Below, piece after piece: positions 1 through 12,405 of a DNA stretch of 64,000 bases; within the stretch, counting starts at the first letter, position 1; each line of letters begins with the position of its first letter. The position numbers and the translations under genes were made by a program. This DNA comes from Polyodon spathula (lineage: Eukaryota > Chordata > Actinopteri > Acipenseriformes > Polyodontidae). Under the pieces are notes generated by a model. That model was not told the origin of the DNA and searched no databases. It saw only the letters and a program-made list of their open reading frames with translations. The stretch lies in NCBI RefSeq assembly GCF_017654505.1, contig NC_054536.1, positions 13,700,794-13,764,793 on the forward strand. The letters run 5' to 3'.

Positions 1-1734
1 TTCATACATTATAGTCAGCAAAGTTCTTCTTTGTCTCGGTCTAGTTTGCCGACTGCTGCATAATCCAGTTTATATCCCGTCCATCATATTTGTTTACATC
101 GTCAAGTTAAATTTGTTTGGATTTCAGAAAGTCTGAAAACAGTGACAGGAATGTTTTAATCAACATTTTAGTGTTTGGAGCACCTTTTGTAGTACGTGTT
201 GTAATTTATTTTCTGTTATAAAATGGCTTGGTTAAATTAAGTACTATGATTGACTGAACAAGATCACATGACCGTGCAGTAATAACTGTTTTACTGCACG
301 GCTATGACATCACAGATCGTCTTACTTAACTGATCTATTAATATTACTATGCCTTAATAGTAATCATTATCTAACAGTGTTACTGTAGGTAAAAATGTCA
401 ATATACACCTGAAACAACATTTAAATCTGTTTTATTTTCCATCTCTGTTACTAAAAATTACAGAAAAATTAGCAATTATACTGTGGTATTTATTTAGTCA
501 GAAAACAGAACAAAGAAAACTCAGAGGCAAGTAGTAGCTGTAATACTATTCAAAAGTCAACTGAGAAATCACCATGCAAGTCTCACTCAGCATGTAATAG
601 ACTGTATATGCAGCAGCTGCACCTACTTATTAAACTAAATAGTGCCTTATAAAACTGACTAGCGCGTATGTAATATTTAAACTCGACACAACAGATACAT
701 CTCACCACTACCGTCCGATTTCAGAAACATATTTAAAACAAAATTAAAATTTCTCCTGCTCTCCTGACACAATCGTTGGGCTTTTAAAAAAACTCGGGTT
801 TGGAATAGAATTCTCTTGTGCTCGCCGTGGACGGGAAGGATTGCAGCACTGCTCAAACTGACATGGAAGTCGTTTAGTCCACATATCATCTAATGCTGAT
901 TTACAATCTAGGGAAATTATGCCGGTTACCGGCATCGGTGTGAAAACAGCCTCAGAAATTATTGGTCAGCTTCTCTTGAAGGCTGCAATGCCCTGAGTAG
1001 GATAATTTCTTACAAAAAACCCCAAAAACACTCGGAAGCCCCTCCCTCGAGTGCCAATGCAGTGCCGTTGTTAGCTGTTCCTTGAATCTTCCCTCAGAAG
1101 TGAGAAATCAGTCTGCTTTCAATTCACAGATGTTATTTCATCTCGAAAAATATTACTATAAATGGCAATGTTCAATGTAATGTTTATGGCAAATAAAAAA
1201 AAAAAAAGTACAAAATATATGTTAGAAGGAAACAGTCTTCAGGGACAATTTTTTCTCAGTGGAAGGATGCATAATATATTTCTTAATTTATCCTTCAAAA
1301 AGCCAGTTTGTATAATTATTTTCAATTATTATTGTTATTTTTTTTTTGCCATTGTATAAGGAAAATCCACCACAGGATGTGCAGCAAGATCATTTTTACT
1401 GCACTTCCTGGGTGGTTGAAGGCACTTGTCCTGCAGCCTTGTGCCTCACAACGCACTCTGGGCGTGCGGAAAGAATTGTCTTACCACACACCCTGTTGTG
1501 GGTTATTTCTTATTTAAATCACAGAACTGGTGTTCAGTTATTTTTTCTTGTGAAGAGTGCAGGGGAGAAAGGCATCCCTTTGAAAAGTAATGGGACTGAC
1601 AGTGTTGTGAACCAATCACGTGACAGACCGAGACTATTGACTGGTGGTGTAGGGATGTTATGGCAATAGTTAAATCTGTTTTTCCTCCTATGATGAGGTT
1701 TTAAACAATCACTGGCTAGGATTTCCAATCACTG

Positions 1735-1739
<5 letters not shown>
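1..1739. other. Non-coding, no recognisable element
   Basis: AT-rich single-copy-looking DNA. Short ORFs occur on both strands but none shows a family motif, and several include low-complexity runs. A 13-bp perfect palindrome, GCCGGTTACCGGC, sits at about 921-933. I see nothing else that can be named. Confidence 0.5.

Positions 1740-1811
<72 letters not shown>
1740..1811. repeat. (AT)n microsatellite
   Basis: About 36 uninterrupted AT units. The first of at least six long AT arrays in the window. Confidence 0.98.
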
Positions 1812-1814
<3 letters not shown>

Positions 1815-2294
1815 GCAAACATTGCACTGGAATAAATGCTAATTGAAATTGACCTGTTCACTATAGCTGACAATATATTCATTTTTATAGAGAGATTGTG
1901 TCAGAATGATACACATCAACTTCCTGGATTGTCAGGTCTGTATGAAAAGGTTGAGTGAACAAAAAGCTGACTTCAGGTGACTGGCTTGATGGAAGTAAAT
2001 TGAAAGATGGACTCTGAGGTCCTAGTTTGTTCTTGAGCAGATGTCTGATTTGCATAGCTTTGGGAGTCAAGATTACAAGAAACCAAAATTATGTTCTAAG
2101 GCCAAATGAATACAGGGATACAAGTACTAATCTAAAAGTGTGTACATTGTCTAACCTAATCTGAAAAACTAATTCCTAAAGGGTGAAAAACTAATTAAGC
2201 ATCCATGTTTTCTTAGTATCTTGACATGAAACCTGACTTCACGTGTTCGTGCATTTGCTGGAAGTCAACCAGAGTGCACTGCTTTTATTAAGAC

Positions 2295-2442
2295 TGAAGA
2301 AGTCATTGTATTTTGTATCTTGCTCTTAATTGTACTGTAATTATTGATATGTATTTTTTGTATACAACTGTAAGTCATTAGGGGTAAGGGCATCAGCTAA
2401 GAAAAAAAAAAAATAATAACAATAATAATAATAATAATACGA
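2295..2442 (+). repeat. L2-type LINE/SINE 3' tail
   Basis: The segment ends in AACTGTAAGTCATT, then GGGTAAGGGCATCAGCTAAG, then an A-rich (AAT)n tail. This is the characteristic 3' end shared by fish L2 LINEs and the SINEs that borrow it. No coding part is present, so it is a short 5'-truncated insertion. Recognition rests on the tail only. Confidence 0.6.
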
Positions 2443-5155
2443 AAGGCAGCATTTATGTGCCATGTATTATTAAAAAGGTGTTTAACCTTTGCTAATGTGA
2501 AAATACTTCTCGTTTTTGTAAAATTGTTTAGATATGATGTATTTTTGGCTATAGTCTCTCATTATATGCGAGGTTGCATTTTTTTCATACTGTTTCTTTG
2601 AAAAATATTAGCATGCTCAGCTGCAAAGTGAGTTGAAATGCACACCAAGGGGAAATAGTATTAAATGAGGTAACATTTAGAAAATATATTTCCCCTCATG
2701 TCCAGTTGAGTTATTACTTCATCTGCATATGTCTCACCTCACTTAAAATAGAATGATACCCATCTCAGGTCACAGCCAAGTTTCTTGGTAAATCAGAAAT
2801 GTTATTGCAGTAAACATAGTCAGAGATGCATGAAAAGTGAATGAAATATATTTATATTTATTTGTAAACGGTGGTTATTTCAGCAATAGCACTTTCCATG
2901 ATTATTCTGCATACTGCTATCTCTGGAGGATTTGCTTTCCAAAGACACTGGCTGCGTCAAGTTATAAAGACGTGAAATGTTTAGCATAGTTTGCAGTGTC
3001 ATCTTGCCTGCACACCAATCTCACACAGGCTCATCCTTGCAGTAAGCATTTCAACTTCAACACCTGCAGGACATCAAGAGATAGCAAATCAATAGCTAAT
3101 GTGACATCAAATGAAAATGTCAATGATTTAATCACTGCACGTGTCAGGAAGCTTATGTGCAGTTTAATCTCAGCCATGCATTGAACAAAAGTAAAATTCC
3201 TATTTATACCTGGGCTCAGTTTTAAGGAAACGGTTGTTCAAGTCTAATATAATTCTTAAGTGCAGATGGCAACAAGCTGCCAGTTTTGACTGGAACTACT
3301 ATGATTTGAACAAACTCATTTTAAAATGAATCTGAGTGCCATCTGCATGAGTGGCAATCTATAACTAACCACTTTTTCTTCCCAAGAATTTCCAGATGAC
3401 TCTTTAAGAATACTGTCCTTTTCTGCTTTATCTTTGAAAAAATGTCAATAAAAAGAGATTCTACAGTATATTTTAAACATGCCAAAAATAAACTGCTACA
3501 ATAGACACAAATTTATTAACTATACATAATAGGGTGTTTTTTTATTGTGTTAGAAATGTGTACAAACAAAGTTATATGACATAGTTTTAGTTAGTTTAAA
3601 TGTCAGTTAATAACTCAATTACAAGCACTATACACAGTCGTAAAGATAACAGGTTGCTTACAGTATACCCCTCAGGCAAACCTGTTCAATGCTTTGTACT
3701 AAACTTGCTAAAACAAAGCCTCAATAGGCAGTTTCCATGTTACTTAGTCCTTTCCCCGTGATCAGGTTCCATTTGTCTAATTGAACACCCCTTTCCTTGA
3801 AGTCTGCACCAGAGCGCCTTTATGGAGGTCCCACGGAAATAGTGAGTATGAACTTTCTCTAGAAAGCAAGCAGCAAAACACATCCAATGATGTCAAATCC
3901 AAATTCGAGACATGTAAGGTCAACGAATTATACTGGGGTAAGTGCCTAACTAAAATCCCAACAAAGTTTAAAGTGAATATAATCAGTTCATGGACATAAA
4001 ACAAATAAATCAATTAAAAAAACTCATACATGCAACAAATAGTTTTCCTAATTTATTCATGCTTATCAGGGTACTGGGGCCCTTCCCTATAGGACCACTT
4101 GCAGTTAGAACTAGACTATCGTTGAAATGATCCATTGTGTTTACACTACCTATAAAAGCATAAATGCCCAAAAATGGCTTGAAGCCATTGTATAACAGTT
4201 TAGTATGACAGAATATATTACACAAATAAAAGGATAAATAGTCATAATTCTCTACCGAAAAAAATGATAAACTAATGTATCTTAAACATTTGGTGTGTCA
4301 TATAGCTTAGGCAGAACAATGTTGTCAACTGAAAATAACTAAGTTTGGCATTAGTAAATCAATACCCTTCATTCATTCTACAGAGCATTAAGAAATTAAC
4401 TAAATGATGTTGAAACAGGAATTTTGTAATTTTCTATTTGCCTCTATAAAACCAGCCCTTGAGTGCCCCATGGTTTATTTCCCATTACAGTACTTTTTGT
4501 AGTTGATTTTCACAAACTAATTGGATCTGAAATTGTTTTATGTAAGACTTTCTCCAGTGTATGTCAGGAAGGATACTACTAAAATACGACGTTGTCATTA
4601 AAACTAGATATTCTTTGTATACCATGCTTCTGCTTACATGTTATTGGTTAAGGATACTTCATTTATAATAAATTAAATACATGAAAAACTAATTAATGTA
4701 ATTCTCTAATTCCCTAAACTTTAAGTCACTGATTTTAGATTGAATGTAGCAGTTTCAAAAAGTTGGTCTGGTGAGTGTTTTTAAATGGTCCTAGAGGGAT
4801 AAAATCACTATCTTGATAATTCCACATTGTTTTCACCTTGCCCGAAGAGATGGTATCTCATTAGAAAGCAATCTTTCAAACCTATAGGGCTTGAGAACTG
4901 AGACGAGTAAAACACTATAGAATTTACAACCAGAACAATCAGTGTTATGATGACATTTAGCTATTGGGTATTTTTAGAAATTGTGGGACAGCAGATTAAA
5001 GCTATAAAGGACAGCAACAGCACAGACCTTTTCTTTTTTTTTTTTTTAATTATTATCACAATGTCATTGTATAATTTTTTTGGTGCTTAAATTGTTATAC
5101 AATTCATATTTATGCAAAACAGCTCATATTTGCTGAAAAAATGTCCTGCTGAGTA

Positions 5156-5157
<2 letters not shown>
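2443..5157. other. Non-coding, no recognisable element
   Basis: AT-rich intergenic sequence with a few ORFs of under 80 codons lacking any recognisable domain. No terminal repeats, RNA genes or coding exons could be identified. Confidence 0.5.

Positions 5158-5191
<34 letters not shown>
5158..5191. repeat. Poly-T tract
   Basis: Run of about 34 T. No LINE or SINE body could be identified beside it, so it is listed only as a homopolymer. Confidence 0.95.
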
Positions 5192-5198
<7 letters not shown>

Positions 5199-5556
5199 GT
5201 TTTTTTAGCTGTTCAAGTTCCTTAGCACTGTACTCAAACTCTGCATCTTTATTTTTTCATCCAAACACACTGCCTACATCTTTTCTCAAAAGTAGTTTAA
5301 CTTCTCCAGTTTCAGGGCATCAACTGAACAAAGACAGTCATGCAGAATATTACTCATATTAATCAACCTGCACAAAACTACTCACTGCATTGCAATACAC
5401 ACTGCCGGCTGCAATTACTGTAATGAATCTAACTTTTATACCACATTCTAGAAAATCTGAACCTAGGTTTTATATTGGAAGGATATTTCTTTTGCACCAA
5501 TCCACACTACACTTTTATTTTACAGTCCTAGCCTCCTATAGAACATTACGAATATA

Positions 5557-5560
<4 letters not shown>

Positions 5561-5600
<40 letters not shown>
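5561..5600. repeat. (TA)n microsatellite
   Basis: About 20 TA units. The short plus-strand ORF reading into it as Ile-Tyr repeats is an artefact. Confidence 0.97.
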
Positions 5601-5602
<2 letters not shown>

Positions 5603-6732
5603 TGAGTGAGGGAACTGTATCCTCCTTTTTACAGTATTAGGGTTGGTCTGATTAACTTATACCCTGGCAAAAGTATAGGGAATCCATCTAGCATACATCA
5701 ACCACTTATTTCAAGGTGTTCAATCAGAAAACATTAAATCTTAGACAAGACAAACACTACATTATACATATTTGTATCACATTCTTTGAGCCTCATTCAC
5801 TAAATAGTGGTAACGTGTCTTGCATGCTGTAAGCCCCTTTATCACAGGATTGTTTAAAAAGAGTACAGAAAGTGGAGAAACACGTAATGTCAACACGTTT
5901 GAATTAGTGGAAGCCTTTGTGCAGTGAACATACTGATACAATGACTGGTCTATGAAATATTACAATGTTTTTTTAATGAAAAACATCCTGAATTGTGGAG
6001 CCGTGCCTGACAGTGACACTCAGATGTGAGTATCTCCTTAAAGTGTATGCAGCACACGAAGAATATTTAAATGGAAAAATTAACGATTGTGTTGTATGCG
6101 AATAAGACACTGATATATATATAACATGCTTTATTTGTGCATATACAGTGTCCATTTTAGGACATCCCCAAACCTTACCCCTCCTCGACTCAATCGTCAG
6201 ACATCAGACCGCACCCCTGCTTGACTCATTCCTCACCCCTCCTCGACTCAATCGTCAGACCGCTTCAAGCCATACTATCCTGTACCCATTTTTACAGTTA
6301 TACTGGAATAGTTGGACAGAAATTTAACAGTACAGTTTTACTTGCTAGAAAGGCTGGTGAATACTACAATTTAAAAATAAATAAAATACACAAATTAAGC
6401 AAGCCTATATTAATATAGGTACACAAACGTATATTAATAGGACACCATTAGTTAGTACAGTTAATTGTGCCATGCGTTAATTTGAAAGTACATTAAAGGA
6501 ACTACGTAATATATTGTAACACATGTGGGGTCTGTGAAGTACAATAGTGCTTGGGGTGGGAGGGACTGTGTTTCGCATCTATCCAGCTGCCTATAGGCGA
6601 CGGGCGTGGACAGCAGCAGCTGGTGGTGATTGGTCGTGGTGTTGGATGAGGCGGGACTGGCAGGTGTGCATAACAGTGATAGGGGGAGTGTTTGTTGTTG
6701 TTGGAAGCAGAGAGAAATGAGTAAACAGAATA
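5601..6732. other. Non-coding; short duplication near 6.2 kb
   Basis: Mostly featureless. The string CCCCTCCTCGACTCAATCGT occurs at about 6178 and again at about 6236, with a related degenerate copy between them, so there is a small local duplication of roughly 58 bp. The outer part could belong to the flank of the DIRS element to the right; its exact left limit is not visible. Confidence 0.5.
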
Positions 6733-6818
6733 GTTCCCTTTCAATTCGAAAATAACCATCAAGGTATGGGATATTGCCGTCAGGCAGTAAGATTGGCTGA
6801 GCTTTATAGCAAAGCTGC

Positions 6819-6889
6819 CGTGTAAGCCCGCCTCCCTGGGAGCTTACTATACGCAGTGCGCTGAGACTCTCTTCCTCTTTTGCCTTCAA
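6819..6889 (+). repeat. DIRS left inverted terminal repeat
   Basis: Begins CGTGTAAGCCCGCCTCCCTG and continues through AGCTTACTATACGCAG to TTCCTCTTTTG. It matches the reverse complement of 12335-12405 over its length with scattered differences, mainly in the central ~12 bases. Confidence 0.9.
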
Positions 6890-7240
6890 CCTTTGTAGGA
6901 CTTTGAGCTGGTAAGTTCTCTCTGAGAGATTTACTTCCACTGATTGTACTCGACAGCCTTGAGCTTGAGAAGTACTTTTTTTCCCATACAACACATTAGG
7001 AAGACTACCGCCAACGACACTTTCAGTTGCCCCTTACCAAACAGATAAGTATAGCACAACACCATTGTCTTTTGACTAGACACTATACTAGCACTTGGCG
7101 TCTCCCATCTGCGGGTTAGCTGACGTTTCGTCGTCTAGTGCATAGTGTCTTCATGCTCAGTACACGTGCTTCAGCGTTTTCAGTGTCAGCGCTTTGGCGC
7201 TTTGGTGGATCGCTTTGGCGCATTGTGCTTAGTGCTTAGC

Positions 7241-7690
7241 GTCGAGGTGCACGCACCTCGATGCTCGGCACTTCGACGCCTTGATGCTCGGTTCAAGCAC
7301 TTCCACGCGTCGGCGCTCGACGCTCGGTGCACGCACCTCGATGCTCGGCACTTCGACGCCTCGATGCTCGGTTCAAGCACTTTCACGCGTCGGCGCTCAA
7401 CGCTCGGTGCACGCACCTCGATGCTCGGCACTTCGACGCCTCGACGCTCGGTGCACACACCTCGATACTTGGCACTTCGACGATCAGCGCAAGCACCTCG
7501 ACGTTCCCGTGCTCGATGCTCGGTGCATTAACACCTCGACGCTCGGCGCCTCGACGCTCGGTGCACGCACCTCGATGCTCGGTGCCGATATGCTCGGCAC
7601 AGGCACCTCGATTCTCAGCGCTTAGGCGCTCAACGCTCGGTGCATAGATGCCTTAACGCTTGACAGCACACGCACCTCGACGTTTGGTGC
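7241..7690 (+). repeat. 80-bp GC-rich tandem repeat in DIRS leader
   Basis: The string GCACCTCGATGCTCGGCACT recurs at 80-bp spacing (about 7253, 7333, 7413), then decays into shorter CTCGG/CTCGACG units to about 7690. Several frames stay open through it (Arg/Ala/Leu/His-rich translations), because 80 bp repeats rotate frames and lack TA dinucleotides. I regard these ORFs as by-products, not a gene. Confidence 0.85.
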
Positions 7691-7738
7691 ATTATTAGGG
7701 CACACACCTTGACGCTCACGACGCATCCCATCATTAAG

Positions 7739-9425
7739 ATGTTTGGGTTCCACCGTTGCATCCCCTGCCAGGCAAAATTGCCGGCAAGTGACCCACATGA
7801 AGACAGTGTGGCATGCCTGGGACCAGAGCACGCCATGTCTGCCTTGGCAGACAGATCGTTTTGTACATTGTGTGCTAATTTTCAGCAGGGCACTCTTTGC
7901 CAGAGGGCGAGGAAAGCAGTGGGGAGTCACTCCCCCTCCTCTGGGTCATCTTACACGGTGTTTGCTCCACCGTTGTCTACAGCGACACTGCCTGTCAAAC
8001 TGCAGCTATCCAGGAGCCCCTCCCAGCTTACAGCTAGTCAGAGATCCCCAGATCGTAGACGTGCTCAGTAATGCTCTCGTAGCCCGTCTATCCAACCCCG
8101 AGGACCCTCCCTTGCAGGGAACGCTCTCGCCGGTCACGGTCTCGCTCCATGTCACCCCGTCATAGGGGACGCTCTTGTTCCTCTCGTCGGGACAGACGTT
8201 ATAGGGACAAGTCAGGCATGGCAGAGCTCACATCTAAGATGTCCCAGTTTATGGACGTGATGATGGGTCAGCAATCACTGCTCATGTCACTGACAAAGAT
8301 GGTACCACAGGCCACTGACGCACAGGTTGGGCCGACAGCCAACCAACCGGCTCTGCCCGCTCCAGTCGCCCAACAACCCCAAGGAGTTTGGGACTTAGAC
8401 GCCATCTCCAGGGATGCTTCAGAAGGGGAGCATCTCGTTGAGAAGGACAGTGTGGAAGCTGAGCTAACCTCTCACAACTCAGAGCAAGACACTGAGTTGA
8501 AGGTGCTGGACACCAATGATCCCTTGTTTTCACTGGTGGAGCGAGCAACTCACCACCGAGGGATTGAGTGGCCAGCCGTAGATTTACCTTGGCGGTCACT
8601 GTTTGAGTCGCCGTCTGTGCAGTCTCCACAGCCCAGGACACTCCCAGCCTTCCCTGATTTTAGTAAGGAAGTGCAATCCACCTGGGGGGCCCCAGCTTCT
8701 TCACCGGCAACTTCCCGGAAGGCTTCCACGTTTGCCATGCAGGGAGCAAGTGAGGTGGGACTAGCGTCCTTCCCACCAGTCGATGTCGCCTTCGCGGCCC
8801 TAGTTAAGACACAGACGCTCTCGGGCCTAACTAAAGACCTTGCATGTCCTAACAGACAGTGCAAGACCACGGAGGTTCACTTGAAGAAGGGCTATTCAGC
8901 AGCTACAGAGGCGGTTAGACTGTCCAACGTGGCCAGCCTCCTTTCAGTCTACCAGGCATCGCTGGTAAAAGATCTTCTGGAGCACCTTTCGGCGTCTCTG
9001 AGGGCGGAATTGGCGTTGATTGCTCAATTCCTTGTCAAGATAGCCCAGCTAAACGCACAGGTATTGCGTCCCTGGTAGTTGCCAGATGCAGCTCTGGCTC
9101 TCGCAGGCGAGAGTTCAAGAGCCCGGCAAAGATGCTACAGCGCTCTGCTAAAGCCCGGGAGGCATCTCAGCAGATGGCGAAGATGTGGCCGCATAAGCCC
9201 TTCCAGCCAAAGCGCCAACAGGAGCACCAGTGGCGTAGAACACCACCGCAGCACCTACCGCGGCCGAGGGGTACTAAGACACCTCCTTCAGCTGCAGCAG
9301 CGCGCGATCAGCCTCCATTTGCAGGACCGCAGCACGGAGGGTGGCGCCCTAAGGGAGGTGGCAGAACACATCCCAGTGGTTCTGGCCAGTCTCCTCGCAA
9401 ACAAGCGCAGCCAAAACAGCCCTGA
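7739..9425 (+). pseudogene. DIRS gag-like gene, frameshifted
   Basis: Putative gag of the DIRS element. The first segment (about 7739-8071) has a Cys/His cluster: CIPCQAKLPASDPHEDSVAC, then CLG-type and C-x2-C residues, the zinc-ribbon-like N-terminus seen in fish DIRS ORF1. The reading frame then shifts. A 309-codon open segment at 8149-9078 starts with an Arg/Ser-rich stretch, carries acidic low-complexity sequence and ends in a helical region (about codons 240-305). A TAG at 9076 interrupts continuation into the next segment, and a basic Pro/Gln-rich tail follows in another frame (about 9132-9425). At least two frameshifts or stops are visible. It would package the element RNA; here it is inactive. 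Confidence 0.7.
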
Positions 9426-9568
9426 AATCTTCAGGCAGCTGTTAACCCACCCCCACACTGTCCCACAGCTCCAGTTCTGGCAACAATGCACCAATGACAT
9501 CTGGGTGCGCAAGATTATATCCACCGGGTACACCCTTTAGTTCCGTTTAAAGCCTCCCCCCTAGTGCA

Positions 9569-11040
9569 GTGAAGAACTCGGTTCAGTCCTCAGCTCTGAA
9601 TGTGGAAATACAGGCATTGCTCAGGAAGGATGCCATTCAACAAGTAGACCCTGCTCTGTTTGACCAGCGGTTCTATTCCAAATACTTCCTAGTGTCCAAG
9701 AAGGACGGCGGGTTCCACCCTATTTTAGATCTGCGAGTACTGAACAAATACCCGTGGGTGTTATCGTTCAGGACGTTTACGCACAGGAACGTCATCCAGT
9801 CTGTCTGGCATGGCGATTGGTTCACCACCGTGGACCTGACAGATGCTTACTTTCACGTTCCCATCTGCCCGGGTCACAGGAAGTATCTGCGCTTCGCATT
9901 TCAGAGCAGGGTGTACGAGTTTTGTGTCCTCCCATTCCGCCTGTCACTAGCTTCTCGAACCTTTTCGAAGTGTATGGATGCTATTTTAGCTCCTTTGCGG
10001 GCTCAAGGCATCCGACTGCTGAACTACTTAGACGACTGGCTCGTCTGCGTGATGGTTACAGACCATCTTCAGCGGCTAGGTCTGAATATCAATTCAGAAA
10101 AGAGCCGTCTCGAGCCAAGCCAATAGACCGAGTTTTTGGGTCTGCTTCTGGACTCAGTGTCCATGGAAGCGACCCTGTCGACACAGAGTTGCCTCCCGGG
10201 AGTGGTGTCTCTCCCTATTTAGGTAGAGGGAAACAGTCAGCATGGAGCTGTGCCAGCGCATGCTGGGGTTGATGGCTGCCGCCTCGCAAGCCCTTCCCTT
10301 GGGCTTATTACACCAGAGACCCCTACAGGCCTGGTTCAATGCTTTCGCGTTGCATCCGCGGAGAGACAAACACCGCAGGTTGACGGTATCCCGAACCTGC
10401 TTGAAGGCACTACGCTGGTGGAAAGTTCCGTCGAACATCCGCCAGGGCATGCGCTTGGGTCCCATTTTCCGAAGGGAGGTTGTCACCACCGACGCTTCCA
10501 ACCAAGGTTGGGGAGCAGTCTGGGATAGCTCAGGGACCCGCGGAGTGTGGTCAGGACCCTCAAGGTCAGCCCACATCAACGCTCTGGAGGTCAGAGCAGT
10601 GGCCCTTGCTATTCAACACTTTTTGCCAGTACTTCTAGGCAAGCATGTGTTGGTGCGGTCAGACAACACCACGGTTGTGCCGTGACACCACACCACGCAT
10701 TGCCCCCTATGGTTCTCGGTGAGGGACCTCAACAGCCCCCTAGGAGTCGATGCACTGGCTCACGAATGGCCGCCAGGGCTCCTATATGCATTTCCACCGA
10801 TTCCGATGCTCCCCGCCTTCTAGAGAAGGTCAGGGTAGAGCAAGTGACAGTGATCCTGGTCGCTCCTCGGTGGCCTCAGAGGATATGGTTTCCGAGCTTG
10901 GTGCAGTTGCTACATGGTCAGCTGCGGGAGCTTCCCTTGCAAGCAGACCTATTATCCCAGGCCGAAGGACGACTTTGGCACCCGAACCCCAAGCTCATGC
11001 AACTATGGGCTTGGCCCCTGAACGGGAGCGCCTGTCAGCC
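9569..11040 (+). pseudogene. DIRS reverse transcriptase/RNase H, frameshifted
   Basis: Copies element RNA into DNA. The segment 9569-10126 (185 codons from the first Met) holds RT fingers and palm: KKDGGFHPILDLRVLN, then TVDLTDAYFHVPI with the first catalytic Asp, and the YLDDW box at 10025-10039 with the catalytic Asp pair. The frame breaks at about 10126. It resumes at 10242-10685 with RNase H motifs (TDASNQGWGAVW, then INALEVRA, then VRSDNTT). It breaks again near 10685, then continues to about 11040 with the connection to the recombinase (VILVAPRWPQ, LWAWPLNG). Catalytic residues that can be checked are present, so inactivation is by frame disruption. YLDDW and the lack of an aspartic protease fit DIRS rather than LTR elements. 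Confidence 0.88.
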
Positions 11041-12101
11041 TTAGGGCTTTCAACGGCGGTGATTTCGACCATTCAGAGTGCTAGAGCGCCCTCTACTAGG
11101 TCGCAGTATACGTACAAGTGGCAGTTGTTCCAAGATTGGTGTCTGGTGGGGGGCCATGACCCAATATCTTGTCTTATGGCAGTGATATTACAGTTTCTAC
11201 AGAAACTGTTAGATGAAGGAAAATCTCCCTCTACACTTAAAGTGTATTTAGCCGCCATATCAGCTTGCCATGTATGCATTGACAGGTTATCACCAGGTTG
11301 CCATTTTCTGGCTTCGCAGTTCCTTAAGGGCGCAAGACATTTGCAACCTCCGAGAACGACCAGTTTACCGTCATGGAGCCTTGACGTGGTGCTAGAAGCC
11401 CTTACCAAGGCACCGTTCGAGCCTCTCCACACTGTGGATATGAAGCTCATGTCTATAAAAACTGCATTTTTGCTGTCAGTGGTAACAGCCAAACGCGTCA
11501 GCAAGTTACATGCACTGTCAGTGCATACATCATGTAATCGCTTTGCAGGAGACAGTTCTAAGGTCTCCATGCGCCCAAATTCAGCCTTTTTACCAAAGGT
11601 CATATCCCCGTTTCACATGAACCAACCAGTCGAGTTGTGGGGTTCCATCCTCCTCCTTTTTCTTCCCCAGAGGAAGAACGGTTATACATGCTCTGCCCCA
11701 TGCGGGCATTGAGGTGTTATATTGACTGTACAATGACTGTGAGGCAAACAGAACAGTTGTTCATATACCATGGTTCTAAGACCTTGGGTCAGCCGTTGTC
11801 TAAACAACGCCTTTCCTATTGGATAGTGGATGCTATTAAATTAGCTTATGAATCTGCAGGCCTTCCACCACCAGGGCAGTTGAAGGCACATTCCACGAGG
11901 GGTATGGCGACATCCTGGGCCCTCTTTAGAGGGTTGCCAGTGTCTGACATTTGTGCGGCAGCCAGTTGGGCTACACCGCATACTTTTATGAGGTTTTACA
12001 GATTAAACGTACTGGATTACTCTACTCCACTATTTGGAGCATCTGTACTACACTCTATGGCACCTCAGGATGCCAATATAATGTTTACTACCCCACCTTA
12101 G
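10984..12101 (+). pseudogene. DIRS tyrosine recombinase, one frameshift
   Basis: Integrates a circular DNA intermediate without target-site duplication. The N-terminal SAM-like core-binding part reads RAPSTRSQYTYKWQLFQDWC. The catalytic domain has the first Arg in AKRVSKL (about 11490), the H-x2-R box AHSTRG (about 11888-11905) and the nucleophile Tyr in FMRFYRLNV (about 11995). The frame shifts once near 11637: the 10750-11712 and 11637-12101 frames overlap, and the homology passes from one to the other. The N-terminal codons overlap the end of the RT region in a different frame, a compact layout known in DIRS elements. The last open segment closes at TAG before the complementary region. Confidence 0.88.
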
Positions 12102-12238
12102 GACAGGTATCATTGCGAGCATAGCCACTGAGGTGCAGCTCCGCATATGCCTAGATGTATTGCCTACGCAGTTGGGTTATGACGTAAGTCTGTCCTACTG
12201 CCGAGAATCCTCCCTCGCGACGGCTTGGGTACATTGTT

Positions 12239-12329
12239 CCCATACCTTGATGGTTATTTTAGAATTGAAAGGGAACAATAGGTTGCGGATGCAACCCCGG
12301 TTCCCTGAAAGAGAAAATAACCATCAAGC
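12239..12329 (+). repeat. DIRS internal complementary region
   Basis: Bases 12239-12276 are the reverse complement of the outer left end (6733-6770), 37 of 38 matching. Bases about 12299-12329 (GGTTCCCTGAAAGAG, then AAAATAACCATCAAG) fold back on the first half, forming an imperfect hairpin of about 30-bp arms around a GC-rich loop. In DIRS elements this region is thought to template joining of the ends into a circle. Confidence 0.85.
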
Positions 12330-12334
12330 CGGCC

Positions 12335-12405
12335 TGAAGAGCAAAAGAGGAAGATAGTTTCCACGTGCTGCGTATAGTAAGCTCCCAGGGGGGCGGGCTT
12401 ACACG
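12335..12405 (-). repeat. DIRS right inverted terminal repeat
   Basis: Inverted partner of 6819-6889: CTGCGTATAGTAAGCTCCCA and then GGGCGGGCTTACACG, after which AT-rich flank begins at once. This gives a sharp right boundary. Confidence 0.9.

Larger units (their letters stand above)
6733..12405 (+). mobile_element. DIRS-type tyrosine-recombinase retrotransposon, decayed
   Basis: A nearly full-length DIRS element of about 5.7 kb. In order it has a left inverted terminal repeat, a GC-rich repeat-bearing leader, a gag-like gene, a reverse transcriptase with RNase H, a tyrosine recombinase (instead of a DDE integrase), an internal complementary region and a right inverted terminal repeat. The 71-bp terminal repeats (6819-6889 and 12335-12405) are inverted. 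A further 38 bp outside the left repeat (6733-6770) is the reverse complement of 12239-12276 with one mismatch, the hallmark internal complementary region of DIRS elements. All three coding regions carry frameshifts or stops, so the copy is dead. Base composition is clearly more GC-rich than the flanks. The left limit is uncertain by tens of bases. Confidence 0.9.

Noticed and set aside
6461..6994. 177-codon minus-strand ORF
   Set aside because: Overlaps the DIRS left end and non-coding flank; composition is unremarkable and no domain is visible.
7145..7647. Three overlapping ORFs rich in Arg, Ala, His and Leu
   Set aside because: Produced by a GC-rich tandem repeat inside the DIRS leader; frames are interchangeable and have no family similarity.
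10750..11712. A separate 320-codon gene
   Set aside because: Its first ~75 codons are the out-of-frame shadow of the RT end; only the latter part is the DIRS recombinase.
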